From JANNPJ01 sp965200525 (lineage in GTDB: Bacteria > Actinomycetota > Actinomycetes > Actinomycetales > Kineosporiaceae), in NCBI GenBank assembly GCA_965200525.1, contig OZ241368.1, positions 3,472,001-3,536,000 of the forward strand: a stretch of DNA of 64,000 nt, read 5' to 3'. Numbering within the stretch: position 1 is the first letter of the stretch; each line of letters opens with the position of its first letter. A program made the translations under genes and the position numbers. The notes beneath the pieces were generated by a model, which saw nothing but the letters and a program-made list of their open reading frames with translations, made no database searches and had not been told where the DNA came from. This document shows positions 8,050 to 16,702 of this stretch, piece by piece.

Positions 8050-8968
8050 TCTTTCCCGCCACCGTGGCCCGGGCGGTCAGAACGCCCAGAACGTAACTCC
8101 AATGCTCCAGCGCCCGGGGCCGGTTGCGGGCGGCCAGCTGCTCGGCCACCCGGGTCAGGTAGCCGATGGCCAGGCTGACCCGGATCAGGGTCGCGACGCG
8201 GGGGGAGTTGTACCGGTTGACGTAGCGAGCCATCGAGGCCCCCCGTAGCCGGAGCATCTCCCGGGACGGCGCCCCCGACCCACCGGCCGCGTGCGGCACC
8301 AGGATGTCGGTGCGCAGGGCCTGGACCAGGCCCTTCTCGCGAGCGGCGCGACCGAAGGCGACGTCCTCGTTGTAGACGTAGAACCGCTCGTCGAAGCAGC
8401 CGAGGCCGATGAACGTGCTCACCCGCACGGCCATGCAGGCGCCGGTGGTCCACTCGACCGTCAGCGGCAGGTAGGGCCGCGGGCGGGCGAAGAGGCCGGC
8501 CTCGGGCAGCAGCTTGTGCAGCCCGACCGCGTGCACCACGGCCCGGCGCAGGGTCGGCTCCCAACCGCCGGTGCCGATCTCGACGTCGCCCTCGGGCGAG
8601 GTCATCGTGGCCGCCGAGGAGGCCAGGATCGGCGAGGCGACCAGGGTGGCGATCAGCGCCTCAAAATTGTCCGTGGTGGGGCGGCAGTCCGGATTGACAA
8701 AAATCACATATTCGTACGATGTGCTCCGGGCACCGAGGTTGGCCGCCGTGGCAAATCCGTGGCCGCCGCCGTCCAGATAGCGGGCGTTCTCGCGGCCGGC
8801 GGCCAGCTCGGCCAGACCGTCCTTGCCGGCGGCGTTGTCAACGATCACCAGAGGAAGGTCGTGCGGAAGTCCGGCCAGCAGACCCTCGATCTGTGGCCTG
8901 CTGTGATAACTGACGATAACCAGCTCGTAACCCGGTTTCGTCGCGCCGTCCGGGGCGCTTCCGTCCAC
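8033..8968 (-). CDS. GT2-family glycosyltransferase
   Basis: This is a 311-residue protein. The GTG is 6 nt after AGGAGG. GT-A fold signs are clear: ELVIVSYHS (15-23), LVIVDN with D44, a HGFATAANLGA helix near 70-80, the metal/nucleotide motif VNPD at 91-94, VEWTTGACMAVR, and FDERFYVYNEDVAFGRAAREKG, the acidic base region of WcaA/rhamnosyltransferase-like enzymes. It should transfer a nucleotide-activated sugar to the growing repeat unit on the cytoplasmic face. The C-terminal ~60 residues contain a weakly hydrophobic, basic stretch that could be membrane-associated. It is divergent from the co-polymerase gene and co-transcribed with the Wzy-like gene. Confidence 0.85.
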   Translation of the reverse strand: MDGSAPDGATKPGYELVIVSYHSRPQIEGLLAGLPHDLPLVIVDNAAGKDGLAELAAGRENARYLDGGGHGFATAANLGARSTSYEYVIFVNPDCRPTTDNFEALIATLVASPILASSAATMTSPEGDVEIGTGGWEPTLRRAVVHAVGLHKLLPEAGLFARPRPYLPLTVEWTTGACMAVRVSTFIGLGCFDERFYVYNEDVAFGRAAREKGLVQALRTDILVPHAAGGSGAPSREMLRLRGASMARYVNRYNSPRVATLIRVSLAIGYLTRVAEQLAARNRPRALEHWSYVLGVLTARATVAGKNVVSD

Positions 8969-9220
8969 GTCTTCCTCCTGGAACTGATGCGGCTGCTGTT
9001 ACCGGCTGATGTCACACGAGTTGCCGAGACTCCCCCATCCGTGGGTTCGACCCGGCCTGGCTCCCCTAACCCTCGCATCTCTGCGGCTCAGGCTAGGCGC
9101 TCGTGCGAGACTGTGCTGACGGATCAGGGGTGGCTCGTAGTCGAGGAACCCGTACCTACCGGCCCGGGGGCGCTGGACAGACCGCTCACAGGCAGGCCAG
9201 GGACTACCAGAGGAGTGCGC
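8969..9220. promoter_or_regulatory. Divergent promoter region, GT2 / co-polymerase
   Basis: This 252-bp region between divergent starts must hold both promoters. It contains GTTACCGG (8998-9005). The same GTTACC word recurs upstream of other sugar genes in the window (19357, 21014 reversed, 41661). It also has a short GGGTTCGACCC palindrome near 9043. Confidence 0.4.
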
Positions 9221-11017
9221 GTGCAGGACAATGTGGCGGCACGGCCGGCGGAGACTTCGACCGCTGCCGAGGAGGCGCCCAGCCTGATCCAGGCGGTCTG
9301 GCGAGAGCGACTGGTCGTCCTGGCCGTCGTGGTGATCGCGGCCCTGGCCGGAATCCTGCTCAGCCAGCTGCAGGCGCAGCGGTTCACCGCCACCTCGCAG
9401 ATCTTCTTCTCGGCCACCGGCCCGTTCCAGCCGCTCGACCAACAGAACAACGGCACCGGCGACCCGGTCCGGTTCCTCACGACCGAGGTCGCGACCATGG
9501 AGTCGACGCCGGTCCTGAAGGCGGTCATCTCGCAACTCGGGCTGCAGATCTCGCCTGACGACCTGAAGGCCAACCTGACCATCTCGACCGCCGCCGACAC
9601 GAACGTGATCACGGTCAAGGCGGTTGCCGGTTCGGCCCAGACCGCCCAGGTGATCGCCAACACCGTGCCCGCGGTGTACAAGAAGGCCGTCATCACCCAG
9701 GTGGCGGCCACGGCCGACCAGGCCAAGCAGAAGGCCAACTTCGCCGGCAAGCAGCAGATCGACATCGCCGTCGCGACCTTCGGCTCCGGTGTGCAGTCGG
9801 TCGACGAGGCCGGCCTGCCGGCCGGGCCGTCCAGCCCCCAGCCGATCCGCAACGCCCTGATCCTGGCTCTGATCGGCTTCCTGGCCGCCACCGGGTACGC
9901 GCTCTACACCCAGTCGTACTCGCGCCGTCGGGTCGGGCCGGTCGAGGCCTCGGCCATCTTCGGGGCGCCGGTGCTGAGCGAGGTGCCCGACCGGGGCCGG
10001 ATCACCGCCGAGGACGCCATCGCGGCCGCCTACTCCGAGCCCGGGGACGCCTACCGGATGGCCGCCGTCGGCCTGGACTACATCCGCGGCACCGCGCCCG
10101 GTGTCTTCCTGGTCACCGCCCCGCACGACGGGGCCGGCTCCAGCCTGACCGCGCTGAACCTGGCCGCGGCGGCGGCCGACCACGGCCGGCGGGTCTTCCT
10201 GCTCAACATCGAGGACACTGTCCGCCCGCAGTCCGACGCCGACCACGGCGTGCTCCGGGTTCCGCTGCACGACCTGGCCCAGGGCCGGATCGACCTCGGC
10301 CACGCGGTCGAGCGGCGCGCGGCCTCCCGGGCCCAGTTCGGCATCATCCGGTTGCAGGTGCTCCAGCCGGTGCAGGGGCACCCGGTGCCCGACGTCCAGT
10401 CGATCCTCGACCAGCTGCCCGACGACACCGACCTGGTGCTGCTCGACGCCCCACCGCTGCCGGCCAGCTCGGCCTCGTTCGTGCTCGCCGGCCAGGTCGA
10501 CGCGGCGGTCGTGGTGATCGACCAGGCCACCACCCCGGCCGACCTGGAAGAACTGCAGCGCCGCTGCCGGCTGGCCGGGATCCCGGTCGCCGGCGTCCTG
10601 GTCAACCACATCCGGGGGCGCAGCACGGTCGGCGGCCGGCGCCGTCGCCGGGCGGCCATGGGCTCGATGCCGCCGCGGATGTACGACACCTCGCCGCGGG
10701 GGCTGCCCATCCTCACCGGAAACTCCTCGCAGCCCGAGGGCCGGCCGCGCCCCGAGCGGGGAGCGTTCCCGCCCGCGCCGGCACCGGCCAACTACGGGAT
10801 CGACCCGGCCAACGGCTTCAGCCCGGCCCCCAACGGGTTCGGCCAACAGCAGCCCGACCAGCAGTACGCGCCGGCCTTCCCGCCCGCTCCGCAGGAGCGC
10901 CCGCCGGCCGACCTGCCCTGGTCGGCCGTCACCCGGGTCACCCCGGGCTGGGAGCAGGACGGCGACCGCGGGGCCGAGGGTGACCAGCCGACCAGCCGCA
11001 ACCGCAATCGCCGGTAG
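9221..11017 (+). CDS. Wzz/BY-kinase-like polysaccharide co-polymerase
   Basis: This is a 598-residue protein starting at GTG 9221, with AGGAG 5 nt upstream. Its layout is TM1 (31-48), an extracytoplasmic Wzz-type domain (to ~205), TM2 (~211-229), then a cytoplasmic ATPase-like domain resembling tyrosine autokinases that set chain length. The nucleotide site is degenerate. The expected P..GKS/T is APHDGAGSS (~299-307), without lysine. The Walker A' aspartate of 'LLIDaD' is Asn in VFLLNIED. The Walker B-like LVLLDAPP (~403) is kept. The tail is Pro/Asn/Gln rich and lacks the tyrosine cluster used for phosphorylation. It probably acts as a structural chain-length regulator rather than a kinase. 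It overlaps the following GH26-like gene by one base. Confidence 0.75.
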   Translation: MQDNVAARPAETSTAAEEAPSLIQAVWRERLVVLAVVVIAALAGILLSQLQAQRFTATSQIFFSATGPFQPLDQQNNGTGDPVRFLTTEVATMESTPVLKAVISQLGLQISPDDLKANLTISTAADTNVITVKAVAGSAQTAQVIANTVPAVYKKAVITQVAATADQAKQKANFAGKQQIDIAVATFGSGVQSVDEAGLPAGPSSPQPIRNALILALIGFLAATGYALYTQSYSRRRVGPVEASAIFGAPVLSEVPDRGRITAEDAIAAAYSEPGDAYRMAAVGLDYIRGTAPGVFLVTAPHDGAGSSLTALNLAAAAADHGRRVFLLNIEDTVRPQSDADHGVLRVPLHDLAQGRIDLGHAVERRAASRAQFGIIRLQVLQPVQGHPVPDVQSILDQLPDDTDLVLLDAPPLPASSASFVLAGQVDAAVVVIDQATTPADLEELQRRCRLAGIPVAGVLVNHIRGRSTVGGRRRRRAAMGSMPPRMYDTSPRGLPILTGNSSQPEGRPRPERGAFPPAPAPANYGIDPANGFSPAPNGFGQQQPDQQYAPAFPPAPQERPPADLPWSAVTRVTPGWEQDGDRGAEGDQPTSRNRNRR

Positions 11018-12147
11018 TGGCCGGGTTCGACTCCCTGCTGCAGTCCCGGGTCGAGCAACCCGAGCCTGACTCCGCTTCACCGGCCCGGCCCCGGCGTCGG
11101 TGGCGTATCGCCGTCCTGGCTCTGATCAGCGCGATCGTGGTGCTCGCCCTGGCCGCCGTGGCCCTGGTCGTGCTGATGCAGCGCGATCCGAGCGGCGAGG
11201 CGGCCCTGGCCGGCACCGTGCCGCCCCGCCCGGCGGCGTCCGGCGTGGCCAACGGGGCCTTCACCGGGGCCGAGACCTGGCGGTTCGAGGCCTACCAGAA
11301 GTGGTTCGGCGGCGACCTGGACCGCGTGGTGATGTTCTCCGACCGCGACACCTGGGCCCAGATCGCCGATCCCCGGGACATGATCAAGGAGTGGAAGGGT
11401 AGCCGCTACCGGCTGGTCGACTCGGTCGCCCTGCTGCCGGAGAAGGACTCGACCGCCTCGATCGCGCTGGGCGCCACCGGGGCCTACGACCAGTACTTCG
11501 CCACCTTGGCCCGAAACCTCGTCAAGGGCCGCCAGGGCGATGCCATCCTGCGCCTGGGCTGGGAGTTCAATCTCCAGGGCTCGCGCTGGCACAGCGCCGA
11601 CCCGCAGGCCTTCATCGCCTACTGGCGTCACGTCGTCGCCGCGATGCGGGCCGTGCCCGGGCAGCACTTCCAGTTCGACTGGAACCCGAACAACGGCAAG
11701 GCCGTCTACGACGCGGTGAAGTACTACCCCGGCGACGACGTCGTCGACTACATCGGGATCGACGCCTACGACGTCTCCTACGCCTGGCGGGCCTACCCCT
11801 ACCCGAGCGACTGCGACACCGCCTGCCGTACCGGCCGGCAGACCACGGCCTGGGACAAGTCGATCTACGGCGGCAAACGCGGGCTGAAGTTCTGGTCCGA
11901 TTTCGCCCAGCACAAGGGCAAGCCGATGTCGCTGCCCGAGTGGGGCCTGTGGAACCGGCTCGACAACCACGGCGGCGGTGACGACCCGGCCTACCTGAAA
12001 CGGATGCACGACTTCATCGTCGATCCGCGCAACGACGTCGCCTACCAGTCGTACTTCGAGTTCGACGGGGCCGATGGGCCGCACAAGCTGATGACCACGT
12101 TCGCCGACTCGGGGGACACATTCCGTGCTCTGTTCGCCCATCCGTGA
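11017..12147 (+). CDS. Membrane-anchored GH26-like glycoside hydrolase 1
   Basis: This is a 376-residue protein whose GTG shares a G with the preceding TAG stop, so it is co-translated with the co-polymerase. A basic N-terminus and one membrane helix (~residues 29-53) leave the catalytic domain outside. The domain carries LRLGWEFN with E183 as the putative acid/base, VVDYIGIDAYDVS, and LPEWGLW with E308 as the putative nucleophile. This pattern belongs to the GH26 beta-mannanase-like (beta/alpha)8 fold. A role in trimming, releasing or remodelling the secreted polysaccharide is inferred from position. A close paralogue follows immediately. Confidence 0.8.
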   Translation: MAGFDSLLQSRVEQPEPDSASPARPRRRWRIAVLALISAIVVLALAAVALVVLMQRDPSGEAALAGTVPPRPAASGVANGAFTGAETWRFEAYQKWFGGDLDRVVMFSDRDTWAQIADPRDMIKEWKGSRYRLVDSVALLPEKDSTASIALGATGAYDQYFATLARNLVKGRQGDAILRLGWEFNLQGSRWHSADPQAFIAYWRHVVAAMRAVPGQHFQFDWNPNNGKAVYDAVKYYPGDDVVDYIGIDAYDVSYAWRAYPYPSDCDTACRTGRQTTAWDKSIYGGKRGLKFWSDFAQHKGKPMSLPEWGLWNRLDNHGGGDDPAYLKRMHDFIVDPRNDVAYQSYFEFDGADGPHKLMTTFADSGDTFRALFAHP

Positions 12148-12245
12148 TCGCGATCGGTGACCCCGCGTGGCTTAAACAATTCGGACTGATCCGCTCAGTT
12201 CCGGGCGAAGCTGGTCGGCGCTGAACGTGGTTAGATTCTCCCATC

Positions 12246-12296
12246 ATGACGCTGCGCGACTTCGCTGCCGGCCCTGGCCGTGGGTGCCGTGCCTGA
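12246..12296 (+). CDS. Possible 16-codon leader ORF
   Basis: A TAGATT -10 box (12232-12237) stands 8 nt before this ATG, as for leaderless genes elsewhere in the window. The ORF (MTLRDFAAGPGRGCRA) ends at a TGA that overlaps the first codons of the second GH26-like gene in another frame. It could couple translation of that gene, whose GTG candidates (12280, 12289) have no ribosome site. Confidence 0.3.
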   Translation: MTLRDFAAGPGRGCRA

Positions 12297-13668
12297 CGAC
12301 CGGCAGCCCCGGCCCCGCGCTCGCGATGCCGCCCGGGCCCAGCGGAACTCGGGGTCGATCCCGATCGGCGGGCCACCCGAGCCCGGCTTCGGTGCGCTGC
12401 TGTCCGAACCCCGGCCGTCCCGCTCGTCGTCGCCGACCCAGGGTGGCCTGCGACCCCCGCGCCCCCCTCGCCGTCGGTCCGGCTGGTTCGACCGGGCCCC
12501 GCTGCCCCTGATCGCCGGCGCGCTGGCCGTTCTGGTGGTGCTGGCCGGGGTGGTGGTTGGCCTCAGCCACCTGCGGTCGGCCGGCTCCGACCCGGTCGCG
12601 ACCCTGGTCGGCGGGGCCTCCGCGGTCCCGGTGACCGCCGGGCCGGGAGCGTCCCTCGCGGCGGCGGCCGGCACCGCCGGCCCGACTCCCGCCCTGACCC
12701 CCACACCCTCGGCCTCGGCGTCCGACGACGCGGCCGCAGCCGGTCCGGCGGTCAGTCGCAAGGGCCGTGCCGGGCAGGTCAAGCTGGGCGTGTTCCTGGG
12801 CACCTCGAAGGGGGAGGCCCGGTCGTTCGGGGGCTGGCTGGGGCGCCGGCCGGACTACGTCGTCGACTTCTCCACCCGCGGTACCTGGCCGGAGATCTAC
12901 AACCCGAGTTACATGCTGAAGGAGTGGCAGGGCAGCGACTACCGCACGGTCTACTCGGTCGCCCTGCTGCCCGCCAACCAGGCCGCCACCATCAAGGACG
13001 GCGCCCACGGCGACTACGACAAGTACTACAAGATGCTGGCCCAGAATCTGGTCGCGCACGGCCAGGGCGACTCGATCCTCCGGCTCGGCTGGGAGTTCAA
13101 CCTCGGCTCGTCGCACTACTCCACCCCGAACCCGGGCGACTTCATCGCCTACTGGCGCAGCATCGTCACCGCCATGCGCTCGGTGCCGGGGCAGAAGCTG
13201 CAGTTCGACTGGAACGTCAACGTCGGCGACACCACCTACGACGGCACCCTCTACTACCCGGGCAGCCAGTACGTCGACTACATCGGGGTCGACGTGTACG
13301 ACGTCTCCTGGACGCCGTCCACCTATCCCTACCCGGCGGGCTGTTCGGCCGCCTGTCGGCGAGGGCGGCAGGAGACGGTCTGGGAGCGCCTCTCGGACGG
13401 CACCGGTGGCCTGAGCTACTGGTCCAGCTTCGCCCGCGCCAAGGGCAAGCCGATGACCCTGCCGGAGTGGGGGATGTGGACCCGGCCGGACGGTCACGGT
13501 GGCGGCGACGACCCCTACTTCATCACCCAGATGTATAACTTCATCGACGACCCCAGCAATCACGTGGCCTACCAGTCCTACCTGGAGGCCGACTCCTCCG
13601 ACGGCAAGCACCGGCTGACGACGCTGACCGAGGCGGGCAAGACCTACCGCCGGCTCTTCGGCGGCTGA
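12280..13668 (+). CDS. Membrane-anchored GH26-like glycoside hydrolase 2
   Basis: This is a 462-residue paralogue of the preceding gene. It has a longer Pro/Arg-rich cytoplasmic N-terminus, one membrane helix (PLPLIAGALAVLVVLAGVVVG) and a Thr/Pro/Ser/Ala linker before the catalytic domain. The active-site pattern is kept: ILRLGWEFN with E272 and LPEWGMW with E396. Both proteins also share PYP plus spaced cysteines (GCSAACRRG here, DCDTACRTG in the first), likely a disulphide loop. The start is uncertain: GTG 12280 or 12289, neither with a ribosome site. A leaderless-type promoter and a 16-codon ORF lie just upstream. The longer linker suggests it reaches further from the membrane. Confidence 0.75.
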   Translation: MGAVPDDRQPRPRARDAARAQRNSGSIPIGGPPEPGFGALLSEPRPSRSSSPTQGGLRPPRPPRRRSGWFDRAPLPLIAGALAVLVVLAGVVVGLSHLRSAGSDPVATLVGGASAVPVTAGPGASLAAAAGTAGPTPALTPTPSASASDDAAAAGPAVSRKGRAGQVKLGVFLGTSKGEARSFGGWLGRRPDYVVDFSTRGTWPEIYNPSYMLKEWQGSDYRTVYSVALLPANQAATIKDGAHGDYDKYYKMLAQNLVAHGQGDSILRLGWEFNLGSSHYSTPNPGDFIAYWRSIVTAMRSVPGQKLQFDWNVNVGDTTYDGTLYYPGSQYVDYIGVDVYDVSWTPSTYPYPAGCSAACRRGRQETVWERLSDGTGGLSYWSSFARAKGKPMTLPEWGMWTRPDGHGGGDDPYFITQMYNFIDDPSNHVAYQSYLEADSSDGKHRLTTLTEAGKTYRRLFGG

Positions 13669-13686
13669 TCGCCGAGCCGGGCCCAG

Positions 13687-13747
13687 AACGGCCGCCGGCC
13701 GCCGGTTCGCCCCCGGGAAGGGGCTGAACCAGCGGCCGGAGGCCGTT
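13687..13747. terminator. Long bidirectional hairpin between convergent genes
   Basis: Nested matching arms are AACGGCC/GGCCGTT, GGCCGC/GCGGCC, GGTTC/GAACC and GCCCC/GGGGC. They form one long imperfect stem between the stops of the second GH26-like gene and the oxidoreductase. A terminator for both directions is likely, although there is no long T run. Confidence 0.6.
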
Positions 13748-13769
13748 CGGTCGATCTACCGATCGAGGG

Positions 13770-15056
13770 TCAGGCGTAGAGCGCGGCCTGCTCGATCCGG
13801 AGCTGGTCGATCAGCCGGCCCTCGGGCAGCACGACGTCGGCGTAGGTGAGCACCTCGTCCTTGCTGATGTCGCGGGTGAGCACGCAGCCCTCGGCCACGC
13901 CCATCGGCAGCAGGTTCTCGGCCTTCGTCACGTCGGCCTTCTCGGCCACCGAGTAGGTGTCGTACCCGCCCAGGCCGTCCAGGGCCTGACCGGCCTTGAG
14001 GTCCTGCTTGGCCACCGCGACCACCTCGACCGTGGGGGCACCCAACGGCGCCAGCGCGGCGTCGCCGAACAGCACCGCCCGGGCGACCGTCAGCGGGACC
14101 TCGAAGTGGCACAGGTGGTACGGGGTGTAGAAGCTGTACAGCGGGCCCTCACCGAGCTTGTACAGGTTCAGGTAGTGCCGCTGCTTCGGGTCGTCGTGAG
14201 TGGCCAGGACGAAGACCCCCGGGCCGGGCTGGCTGCCCACCACGTAGTCCACGTAGCCGCCGGCCGCGCGCAGCTCGTCGACGTCGTAGTGGGTGGTCAG
14301 CTCGTCGATGTGCCCCTTGTGGTCGGCGCCGCGCATGCCGCGCTTCTCGACCGTCATCCCGGTCGCGTTGGCCACGATGGCCTGCTCGAACGAGATCTTG
14401 GTGCCGTCGGCGAACGACGTCACCATGTGCGGGTCCTGGCCCCACTTCTCGGCGAACGCCTTCTGGGTGGTCGGCGTGCGGTACTCGTCCTGCAGGCCCT
14501 TGATGTTGCCGCAGACCAGCGGGGTGAGGCCGATGCTCTTGACGAACCGGACCAGGTTGCCCTGGACCCCCGGCTGGTCGCCGTCGCAGCCGGTGATGAT
14601 CACGCCCTTGGCGTCGGCCCGGGCCTTGAGGATCGAGCCGACCGTGCCGTCGACCTCGGCGTTCAGCAGGACGACGTGCTTGCCGCCCTCGATCGCCGCG
14701 GTGACCACGTGGGCGCCGTACTCGACGTGCCCGGTGGCCTCGACGATCGCGTCGATCGACGCCGAACCGGTGACCGCGGCGTAGTCGGAGGTGATCGCCG
14801 GGACGCCCCGGGCGATGGCGGCGTCCACTCCGGCGGCGGAGTCGACGACGTCCCACTCCTTGACGCCGGCCTCGGTCAGCGCCCGCTCGGCGTTGGCCTG
14901 GGTGCGGTTGACGATGGCCGCCAGCTGCATGCCCGGGACCGAGTTGACCACCTGGTTCACGAAGCCGCGGCCCATGAAGCCGGCTCCGACCAGGGCCACC
15001 CGGATCGGGTTGCCCTCGGCCTCGCGCTTGGCCAGCGCGGTGTCGACGATGATCAC
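13770..15056 (-). CDS. Rossmann/SAF-domain oxidoreductase of the sugar block
   Basis: This is a 428-residue protein. The GTG start overlaps the stop of the epimerase gene (GTGA). An NAD(P)-binding start, IRVALVGAGFMGRGF (GAGFMG at 24-29), and homoserine-dehydrogenase-like strands (IDAIVEATGHVEYGAHVV, KHVVLLNAEVDGTVG) are followed by a C-terminal SAF-like segment (VVAVAKQDLKAGQALDG ... VLTRDISKDEVLTYADV). This two-domain family is found in surface-polysaccharide clusters with nucleotide-sugar enzymes. Its exact substrate is not known to me. It is the last gene of a four-gene operon with cytidylyltransferase, SDR and RfbC-like genes, so it probably acts on a CDP- or otherwise activated deoxysugar or a carbon-branch donor. 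Confidence 0.7.
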   Translation of the reverse strand: MIIVDTALAKREAEGNPIRVALVGAGFMGRGFVNQVVNSVPGMQLAAIVNRTQANAERALTEAGVKEWDVVDSAAGVDAAIARGVPAITSDYAAVTGSASIDAIVEATGHVEYGAHVVTAAIEGGKHVVLLNAEVDGTVGSILKARADAKGVIITGCDGDQPGVQGNLVRFVKSIGLTPLVCGNIKGLQDEYRTPTTQKAFAEKWGQDPHMVTSFADGTKISFEQAIVANATGMTVEKRGMRGADHKGHIDELTTHYDVDELRAAGGYVDYVVGSQPGPGVFVLATHDDPKQRHYLNLYKLGEGPLYSFYTPYHLCHFEVPLTVARAVLFGDAALAPLGAPTVEVVAVAKQDLKAGQALDGLGGYDTYSVAEKADVTKAENLLPMGVAEGCVLTRDISKDEVLTYADVVLPEGRLIDQLRIEQAALYA

Positions 15057-15592
15057 GCGTTCACGTCCTCCAGCAACGCCCAGCCGGCGTCCTTGGCGCT
15101 GATCGTGCTGACCTCGAGCGGCCAGTCCAGCTTCAGGGCCGGGTCGCTCCAGCGCTGGCCCCGCTCGGCGTCCGGCGTGTACTTGCCGGTCACCTGATAG
15201 ATCACCTCGGTGTCGTCGACCAGGGTCTGGTAGCCGTGGGCGAACATGGCCGGCACGTACAGCGCCCGCCGGTTCTCCGCGGTCAGCTCGACCGAGACGT
15301 GCTGCAGGTAGGTCTCCGAGTCGGGCCGCATGTCGACGATCTTGTCGACGATGGCGCCCCGGATGCAGCGCACCAGCTTGACCTCGGGGGCGTACGCGAG
15401 CTGGTAGTGCATCCCGCGCAGGGTGCCGGCCTTGTGGTTGAACGAGGCGTTGCACTGCTCGACGGCCGGGTTCAGGCCGGCGGCCTCGAACTCGGCGACG
15501 TCGAAGGTACGGGCGAAGAAGCCCCGGTCGTCCTCGCGCAGCTCAAGATCGATGATCGCGACGTCGGCGATGTGGGTCTTGGTGATGATCAT
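15053..15592 (-). CDS. RfbC-like nucleotide-sugar 3,5-epimerase
   Basis: This is a 179-residue cupin. The ATG overlaps the upstream stop as ATGA. It shows the RfbC family order: LREDDRGFFARTF, VEQCNASFNHKAGTLRGMHYQ with the catalytic His at 62, VKLVRCIRGAIVDKIVDMR, and MFAHGYQTLVDDTEVIYQVTGKYTP. The family epimerises C3/C5 of dTDP-4-keto-6-deoxyglucose. Because the operon starts with a glucose-1-phosphate cytidylyltransferase and has no rmlA, the substrate here may be a CDP-4-keto sugar instead (inference). Confidence 0.85.
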   Translation of the reverse strand: MIITKTHIADVAIIDLELREDDRGFFARTFDVAEFEAAGLNPAVEQCNASFNHKAGTLRGMHYQLAYAPEVKLVRCIRGAIVDKIVDMRPDSETYLQHVSVELTAENRRALYVPAMFAHGYQTLVDDTEVIYQVTGKYTPDAERGQRWSDPALKLDWPLEVSTISAKDAGWALLEDVNA

Positions 15593-16635
15593 GCGCGGGC
15601 CTCCGTCTGGGTGCTGCCGGTCCAGAACAGGTCGGCGTCCAACTGCTTGGTGGCGATCAGGTGCTCGAGCTGCTTGAGCCGGGTGTGGCCCCGGCCGGTG
15701 AAGGTCGCGGCGTCCATCCCGATCTGCTCGAAGACCTCGTGCAGCTGGTGGGCGCCCTTGGCCGCGTTCCAGTCGCAGGAGAAGCCGGGCAGCTGCGAGG
15801 AGATCTTGTCGAAGTTCACCTTGTAGCTCCGGTCGTCGCCGCCGGCCGGGCCGAAAGTGACCTCGCAGCCGGGGAACTCGGCGCCGACCGTCTCGGCGAT
15901 CTCGCGGACCTGGTAGTTCTGCTCGTTGCTGCCCACGTTGAACTTCTCGTTGTGGACGGCCTCGCGCGGGGCCTCCAGCGCGCAGTAGATCGACTTGGCG
16001 ATGTCCAGGCCGTGGACCAGCGGACGCCACGGGGTGCCGTCGCTGTTCATCGCGATCTTCCTGGTGGTCCAGGCCAGGCCGGACAGGTTGTTCAGCACGA
16101 TGTCGAACCGCTGGCGCGGGGAGGCGCCGAAGGCGGTGGCGTTGCGCATGAACGTGGGGGTGAAGTTGTCACTGGCCAGGGCGGTCAGGTCGCGCTCGAC
16201 CAGGGTCTTGCAGTCGGCGTAGGCGGTCAGCGGGTTGACCGCGCTGGTCTCGTCGACGGTGCCCTCGGCCACGCCGTAGACGCTGCACGAGGACATGTAG
16301 ACGAAGCGCTCGACGCCGGCCTCGATGGCCAGCTTGGCCAGCCGTACCGAACCCTGGTGGTTGACCGTGTAGGTCACCTCACTGAGCAGCTCGCCCAGCG
16401 GGTCGTTGGACAGCTCGGCCATGTGGACGATCGCGTCCACGCCTTCGAGGTCCTCGACCGTGATGTTGCGGATGTCCTTGGCCAGCGTCTGGGCCGTCTC
16501 GGTGACGCCGTTGTAGAGCCAACCCTGCCGGTAGTAACCGGTGTCGACACCGATCACCTCGTGGCCGCGCCCCATCAGGGTGGGGGCGACCAGGCAGCCC
16601 AGATATCCCTCGGTTCCTGTGACCAGGACCTTCAT
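15589..16635 (-). CDS. NAD-dependent epimerase/dehydratase (extended SDR)
   Basis: This is a 348-residue enzyme with AAAGGAG before the ATG. Extended-SDR motifs are complete: GTEGYLG at 7-13, D31 at the end of strand 2, SSCSVYG with S115-S116, and YADCK with Y139 and K143. Its partners suggest a sugar-nucleotide 4,6-dehydratase, epimerase or reductase step. The lack of a typical RfbG/RmlB dehydratase signature that I can recognise leaves the reaction open. It is second in the cytidylyltransferase-led operon, 67 bp after it, and overlaps the epimerase gene by 4 nt. Confidence 0.8.
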   Translation of the reverse strand: MKVLVTGTEGYLGCLVAPTLMGRGHEVIGVDTGYYRQGWLYNGVTETAQTLAKDIRNITVEDLEGVDAIVHMAELSNDPLGELLSEVTYTVNHQGSVRLAKLAIEAGVERFVYMSSCSVYGVAEGTVDETSAVNPLTAYADCKTLVERDLTALASDNFTPTFMRNATAFGASPRQRFDIVLNNLSGLAWTTRKIAMNSDGTPWRPLVHGLDIAKSIYCALEAPREAVHNEKFNVGSNEQNYQVREIAETVGAEFPGCEVTFGPAGGDDRSYKVNFDKISSQLPGFSCDWNAAKGAHQLHEVFEQIGMDAATFTGRGHTRLKQLEHLIATKQLDADLFWTGSTQTEARA

Positions 16636-16702
16636 TTCGGTGCTCCTTTGTGGATTTCGTTCACGATTCAGCTGAGGCGACCTTGCGGAGAGTCGGGGAA
16701 GG

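Noticed and set aside
11020..11040. tRNA T-arm-like sequence GGGTTCGACTCCC
   Set aside because: The stem is only 3 bp and no acceptor, D or anticodon arms are present nearby; it codes for the GH26-like N-terminus. I also considered it as an attachment-site scar but found no second copy.
8999..11080. 693-codon frame antisense to the co-polymerase
   Set aside because: Same GC-mirror composition with no domain or start signal.
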